Of a stretch of DNA of 9,152 nt, positions 6,561 through 9,152 are shown piece after piece; positions within the stretch are counted from its first letter, which is position 1; every line of letters starts with the position of its first letter. A program made the translations under genes and the position numbers. Below the pieces are notes generated by a model, which worked only from the letters and a program-made list of their open reading frames with translations, ran no database searches and was not told the origin of the DNA. This DNA comes from DAONDQ01 sp035402645 (lineage in GTDB: Bacteria > Cloacimonadota > Cloacimonadia > Cloacimonadales > DAONDQ01). The stretch lies in NCBI GenBank assembly GCA_035402645.1, contig DAONDQ010000115.1, positions 1 to 9,152 on the forward strand, given 5' to 3'.

Positions 6561-6583
6561 CAGGACCTTTCCTTATGATAGTA

Positions 6584-6610
6584 TTAGCAAACCTTTAAAA
6601 AGTCTGCTAA
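6584..6610 (-). promoter_or_regulatory. CIRCE-like HrcA operator in the hrcA 5' untranslated region
   Basis: On the minus strand this reads TTAGCAGAC, 9 bases, GTTTGCTAA. The established CIRCE consensus is TTAGCACTC-N9-GAGTGCTAA. Spacing is exactly 9-9-9, each arm matches 7 of 9 consensus positions, and the arms pair with each other at 8 of 9 positions. The site ends 23 bases before the hrcA ATG. The inner three bases of each arm are divergent (GAC/GTT in place of CTC/GAG). It sits directly next to its cognate repressor gene, which makes the call strong. Confidence 0.85.
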
Positions 6611-6619
6611 CATAAAGAC

Positions 6620-6647
6620 AAAATAATACCTGCTATAAAATTGTCAA
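6620..6647 (-). promoter_or_regulatory. Probable promoter of the hrcA-grpE-dnaK-dnaJ-rsmE operon
   Basis: Minus strand: a perfect TTGACA (6647-6642), a 16-base spacer, then TATTTT (6625-6620), a 4 of 6 match to TATAAT. An alternative TATTAT at 6628-6623 would leave only 13 bases. The same area also reads TTATTTTG, one mismatch from the Bacteroidetes-type -7 element TAnnTTTG. Transcription would begin near 6612, just ahead of the CIRCE-like site at 6584-6610. The -35 box lies inside the second CIRCE-like site. Confidence 0.55.
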
Positions 6648-6667
6648 ACAAAATATGAGAGTGCTAA
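6641..6667 (-). promoter_or_regulatory. Second, half-conserved CIRCE site overlapping the -35 region
   Basis: On the minus strand TTAGCACTC (6667-6659) matches the CIRCE left arm at all 9 positions. After 9 bases comes GTTTGACAA (6649-6641), which matches the right arm at only 5 of 9. The degenerate arm contains the TTGACA of the probable -35 box, so promoter function may have overridden operator symmetry. Binding here would block RNA polymerase directly. Confidence 0.65.
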
Positions 6668-6682
6668 TTTATATTTTAAATG

Positions 6683-6697
6683 CCTGATTTAATCAGG
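6683..6697 (-). terminator. Weak candidate terminator after the first Pit gene
   Basis: CCTGAT (6683-6688) and ATCAGG (6692-6697) form a 6-base stem with a 3-base loop, 43 bases past the stop of the Pit gene. In the direction of that gene it is followed by CATTTAAAATATAAATT, which is AT-rich without a clean T-run. It could end the transcript inefficiently. It also lies upstream of the heat-shock promoter, so a role in insulating that promoter is possible but not shown. Confidence 0.3.
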
Positions 6698-6740
6698 GTT
6701 TGTAATGGATGACTTTTCTGTAAATCAGATTGAACCGTGG

Positions 6741-8249
6741 TTAACGAATCTCATTTGCATACGGAATTTCATGCTTTTTGATCTTGCAATTGGCGTAAAG
6801 CATCTTGTATTTTGACGAAAGGTCATTGTTATATACCTGGTTCTTATAGCCTTTCACCCTGAACATCCAGGAAACAGAAATCCTGCTGAGATCATACTGC
6901 AACTGCCAGTCATGTAAATAACTCTTTCCATCGAGTTTCTTGATGGCATCCCATTGCTCCGCCGAGAATCTGTCCATATCAGGTTGACTTCTCAGAAATG
7001 TGTAGTCAATGCGAATTTTATCGACTGCAGCCACCTGCATGATTGCCAGTTTTTCCTTATGGTTATATTGCGTGATCAGATCCAGGTTGCTTTTCAAGGC
7101 TCTTGCTGTCAGATATTGATGCCCATTCAAAATCGTGGCATGATCGAGATCGATGCCTCTTCCATTCATCTCCATCAACACATTCCGATCAAAAATATAG
7201 GTGGTCTTCATCTGCACCGGCTGCTCAAAGACATTCTGCACTACAAACAGCATGACAAAGGACAGGATTCCTGCAATCACGGGTGAAGTCACCCAAGCGA
7301 GGGATACCTTGCCCAGAACGTCATAATGAATATTTCTCCCGCCCTTGGCAATTCCCACACCCATAACGGCTCCGATCACAGCTTGGGACGAAGATATGGG
7401 AACCAGTGGAATGGGAGGCAAGTGCATATGTAAAAGAAGGGTTTGCAGGCTTTTGGAACCGAAAAGGAACAATACAATGGATTCCGATATGACAACGATC
7501 AGGGCTGTCACAGGCGATAGTTTGAACAGGTCACCGCTCACGGTGCTCATGACTTTCCTTGAATAGGTATAGATCCCAACCGAAATGAAAAGGGCTCCAC
7601 AGAAGAATAACTGGCTTATTCCGCTAATTGAGAGACCGTGAAACAGGGTTACATCACGAAAAGGTGAAACCGGTATGAATATGCCCACCACATTGGCGAT
7701 ATTGTTCGCACCGAGGCTATAAGCTCCGAAAGCACCAAAAATCAGCAGTCCCCATCGATTCAGGTAGTCCATTTTGAGAAGATGTAACCTGGCTCGCTTG
7801 AGATAAAAATCGAAGAGGAAAAACAGGACGATGGAAATGATACCTGCCAAAATCGGGGTAACGATCCAACTTGTGACCATGTTTGCAAGTGATGTGTAGT
7901 CGGTATAAAGTCCAACGAAGAGATTCCACCCGATCACAGCACCGACGATTGCCTGTGATGTGGATACGGGGATTTTGATACGATTCATCAGGAACACGGA
8001 TATGGCTGTTGCCAACGCAACAGTGAAAGCACCTCCCGCAGCATTCACTGAGCCCAGCCTATTCAATGTGGCAGAGGCACCGCTTCCTTCGGTCATGGCA
8101 CCTAAAATCACAAATACACTGGCAATGAAAGCAGCATATTTGAATTTCACCATCCTTGTCTGAACTGCCGCACCGAAGATATTCCCATGGTCATTGGCAC
8201 CAAGAGACCAACCCAGCAACAATCCGCTGGATAAAAAGATGAATCCCAT
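6741..8249 (-). CDS. pit: Pit/PHO4-family inorganic phosphate transporter with a C-terminal soluble extension
   Basis: An inner-membrane, ion-coupled phosphate (PiT) permease of 502 residues. The two inverted PHO4 repeats are both visible. Repeat 1 has GANDHGNIFG (17-26) and IPVSTSQAIVGAVIG (93-107). Repeat 2 has GANNIANVVG (180-189) and VPISSSQAVIGAVMG (283-297). About ten hydrophobic segments lie between residues 1 and 340. The second signature carries Asn182 where the classical motif has Asp, and the first has Gly22 where Ala is usual. After the last membrane segment (about 324-341) comes an extra soluble region of about 155 residues with conserved YIFDRNVL, EQWDAI, HDWQL and YKNQVYN, shared with the neighbouring paralogue. 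The ATG at 8249-8247 places the first signature at the normal distance from the N-terminus. AAGGA lies 11 bases upstream. Substrate is inferred from the family; sulfate-transporting PiT members exist. Confidence 0.9.
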   Translation of the reverse strand: MGFIFLSSGLLLGWSLGANDHGNIFGAAVQTRMVKFKYAAFIASVFVILGAMTEGSGASATLNRLGSVNAAGGAFTVALATAISVFLMNRIKIPVSTSQAIVGAVIGWNLFVGLYTDYTSLANMVTSWIVTPILAGIISIVLFFLFDFYLKRARLHLLKMDYLNRWGLLIFGAFGAYSLGANNIANVVGIFIPVSPFRDVTLFHGLSISGISQLFFCGALFISVGIYTYSRKVMSTVSGDLFKLSPVTALIVVISESIVLFLFGSKSLQTLLLHMHLPPIPLVPISSSQAVIGAVMGVGIAKGGRNIHYDVLGKVSLAWVTSPVIAGILSFVMLFVVQNVFEQPVQMKTTYIFDRNVLMEMNGRGIDLDHATILNGHQYLTARALKSNLDLITQYNHKEKLAIMQVAAVDKIRIDYTFLRSQPDMDRFSAEQWDAIKKLDGKSYLHDWQLQYDLSRISVSWMFRVKGYKNQVYNNDLSSKYKMLYANCKIKKHEIPYANEIR

Positions 8250-8376
8250 TCTTCGTTTTTTCCTTAATTGTATGAAACGATTGCAATGAAGTAAGAATCA
8301 TTCTCTTCAGTCAAAACATAGACTGAAGATTCGCTGCAATTATCACATCTTCATATTTTAGTATTGAATATGCGGG
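8250..8376. other. Spacer between the two Pit genes (127 bases)
   Basis: It holds a 9-base hairpin (8304-8329) enclosed by a wider ATTGCA (8280-8285) and TGCAAT (8335-8340) pair, and a small CATATT (8352-8357) and AATATG (8367-8372) pair next to the paralogue's stop. A TACAAT lies about 22 bases before the ATG of the downstream Pit gene, but no good -35 is seen at the right distance. Whether that gene has its own promoter is therefore undecided. Confidence 0.5.
8304..8329. repeat. Perfect hairpin between the tandem Pit genes
   Basis: TCTTCAGTC (8304-8312) and GACTGAAGA (8321-8329) pair over 9 bases with an 8-base loop. Neither side has a T-run directly after the stem, so it is a poor intrinsic terminator. 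It may be a transcript-processing or stability element, or a protein-binding inverted repeat, lying 54 bases before the ATG of the downstream Pit gene. Confidence 0.65.
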
Positions 8377-9152
8377 CTATTTACCATCCTTGTCTGTATC
8401 AGTTACTGTCCTGGCAACTTTACTATACGCATATAGGATATTATATTTCTTATTCAATTCCGTATTATATACCTGATTCTTATATTTCTTATCCTTCAGT
8501 TTCCATTCATTGGATAGACTCACCAAGTCATTCTTCAACTGCCAATCATGTTCGTACTTCTTACCGTTTATCTGATAAATGGCAAGCCACTGCTCTTTCG
8601 TGAATGTCTCCGGCTTCAGTGTATTCTGAAGATTCTGGTAATTGATCTGCAGATTGTCTATTTCCGACACCTGGCTCAACATAACCTTCTCATTTCTCGA
8701 ATATTCCTTCATCTGATCCAAGTCTGCAAGCATCGAACGAGCGCTGTCATATTGCCTACCATTCACGTCAGTAAGGTAATCCAGGTTGATTCCCCGTGCT
8801 TTCAATTCCAGCAGAACATTCTTATCAAAAACATAGGATGTCTTCATTAATACAGGTTGTTCAAAAACATTCTGCACAAAAAAGAGAAGAACGAACGAAA
8901 GCCCGCAGGCAAGCAGTGGAGCTGTCACCCATCCCATGGAAATTTTTCCCATTGTATCGAAATGGATGTTCTTCCCGCCTTTCGCCAAACCAACCCCGAT
9001 AACAGCCCCGATCACTCCTTGTGAAGATGAAATCGGCACCAATGGAATCGTGGGCAGATGCATGCTTAACAGTAAATGCTGCAATTGCTTGGAACCGAAG
9101 AGATAGAGCACAAGCGCTTCTGAAATAACAACGATCAGCCCTGTGATGGGAG
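8377..9152 (-). CDS. pit: Second Pit/PHO4-family transporter, C-terminal part (N-terminus off the right edge)
   Basis: The frame stays open from the TAG stop (8379-8377) to the right edge. The codons beyond the possible GTG at 9111-9109 read P-I-T-G-L-I-V-V-I-S-E-A-L, which match the paralogue's SPVTALIVVISESI. The GTG is therefore internal and the gene starts outside the window. About 257 residues are visible: the end of PHO4 repeat 2, with VPISSSQGVIGAVIGVG and AKGGKNIHFD, the last membrane segments, and the same soluble extension as the neighbour (EQWLAI, HDWQLKNDL, YKNQVYN, KYNILYA). The membrane part is very close to the neighbour while the tail is more diverged. The end is Asp/Lys-rich (TDTDKDGK). 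It lies upstream of, and is co-directional with, the other Pit gene, consistent with tandem duplication. The first signature motif cannot be inspected. Confidence 0.9.
   Translation of the reverse strand, partial: PITGLIVVISEALVLYLFGSKQLQHLLLSMHLPTIPLVPISSSQGVIGAVIGVGLAKGGKNIHFDTMGKISMGWVTAPLLACGLSFVLLFFVQNVFEQPVLMKTSYVFDKNVLLELKARGINLDYLTDVNGRQYDSARSMLADLDQMKEYSRNEKVMLSQVSEIDNLQINYQNLQNTLKPETFTKEQWLAIYQINGKKYEHDWQLKNDLVSLSNEWKLKDKKYKNQVYNTELNKKYNILYAYSKVARTVTDTDKDGK

Noticed and set aside
9109..9111. GTG as the true start of the second Pit gene
   Set aside because: The frame continues to the window edge with residues homologous to the paralogue, so the codon is internal.
1..9152. A new defence, mobile or biosynthetic system
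   Set aside because: All long coding regions are accounted for by housekeeping chaperone, rRNA-modification, transport or surface-protein genes; no transposase, nuclease, toxin or integrase motif was found.

Overview
The window looks like a chromosomal segment of a Gram-negative bacterium, most likely from the Fibrobacteres-Chlorobi-Bacteroidetes (FCB) assemblage. Three things point there. The left-edge gene encodes a secreted beta-sandwich plus fibronectin-III protein of the kind abundant in that group. DnaK carries the insert typical of Gram-negative lineages in its ATPase domain. The chaperone cluster is controlled by HrcA, which many Bacteroidia lack, and the genes use clear Shine-Dalgarno sequences, which typical Bacteroidia tend not to. 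A Cloacimonadota-like organism is my best guess, but this is inference and not a sequence match.

Layout, left to right. (1) Bases 1-611, plus strand: the 3' end of a secreted or cell-surface protein gene, followed by a good intrinsic terminator. (2) Bases 612-946: a 335-base convergent intergenic region with a tandem 11-base repeat and a long inverted repeat. (3) Bases 947-6560, minus strand, read right to left: hrcA-grpE-dnaK-dnaJ-rsmE, a compact heat-shock operon ending in a 16S rRNA methyltransferase. hrcA/grpE overlap by 20 bases, grpE/dnaK by 8 and dnaJ/rsmE by 1. Only dnaK and dnaJ are separated, by a 165-base spacer full of hairpins. dnaJ starts with TTG. (4) Bases 6561-6740: the operon promoter region, with two CIRCE-like HrcA operators, one overlapping the probable -35 box and one just downstream of the probable transcription start. 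(5) Bases 6741-9152, minus strand: two tandem Pit/PHO4-family phosphate transporters. The second is cut by the right edge. Both carry the same unusual soluble C-terminal extension of about 150 residues.

How the parts work together: DnaK, DnaJ and GrpE form the Hsp70 folding cycle. HrcA represses its own operon through CIRCE and is expected to release it under heat or misfolding stress. RsmE, a ribosome-modifying enzyme, is translationally coupled to DnaJ. The Pit pair is an independent phosphate-uptake unit upstream. Most of the window is housekeeping sequence. I see no phage, transposase, CRISPR array, tRNA or rRNA, and no clear new defence or biosynthetic system. The points most worth following up are the shared Pit C-terminal domain, the two-operator HrcA control region and the structured dnaK-dnaJ spacer.
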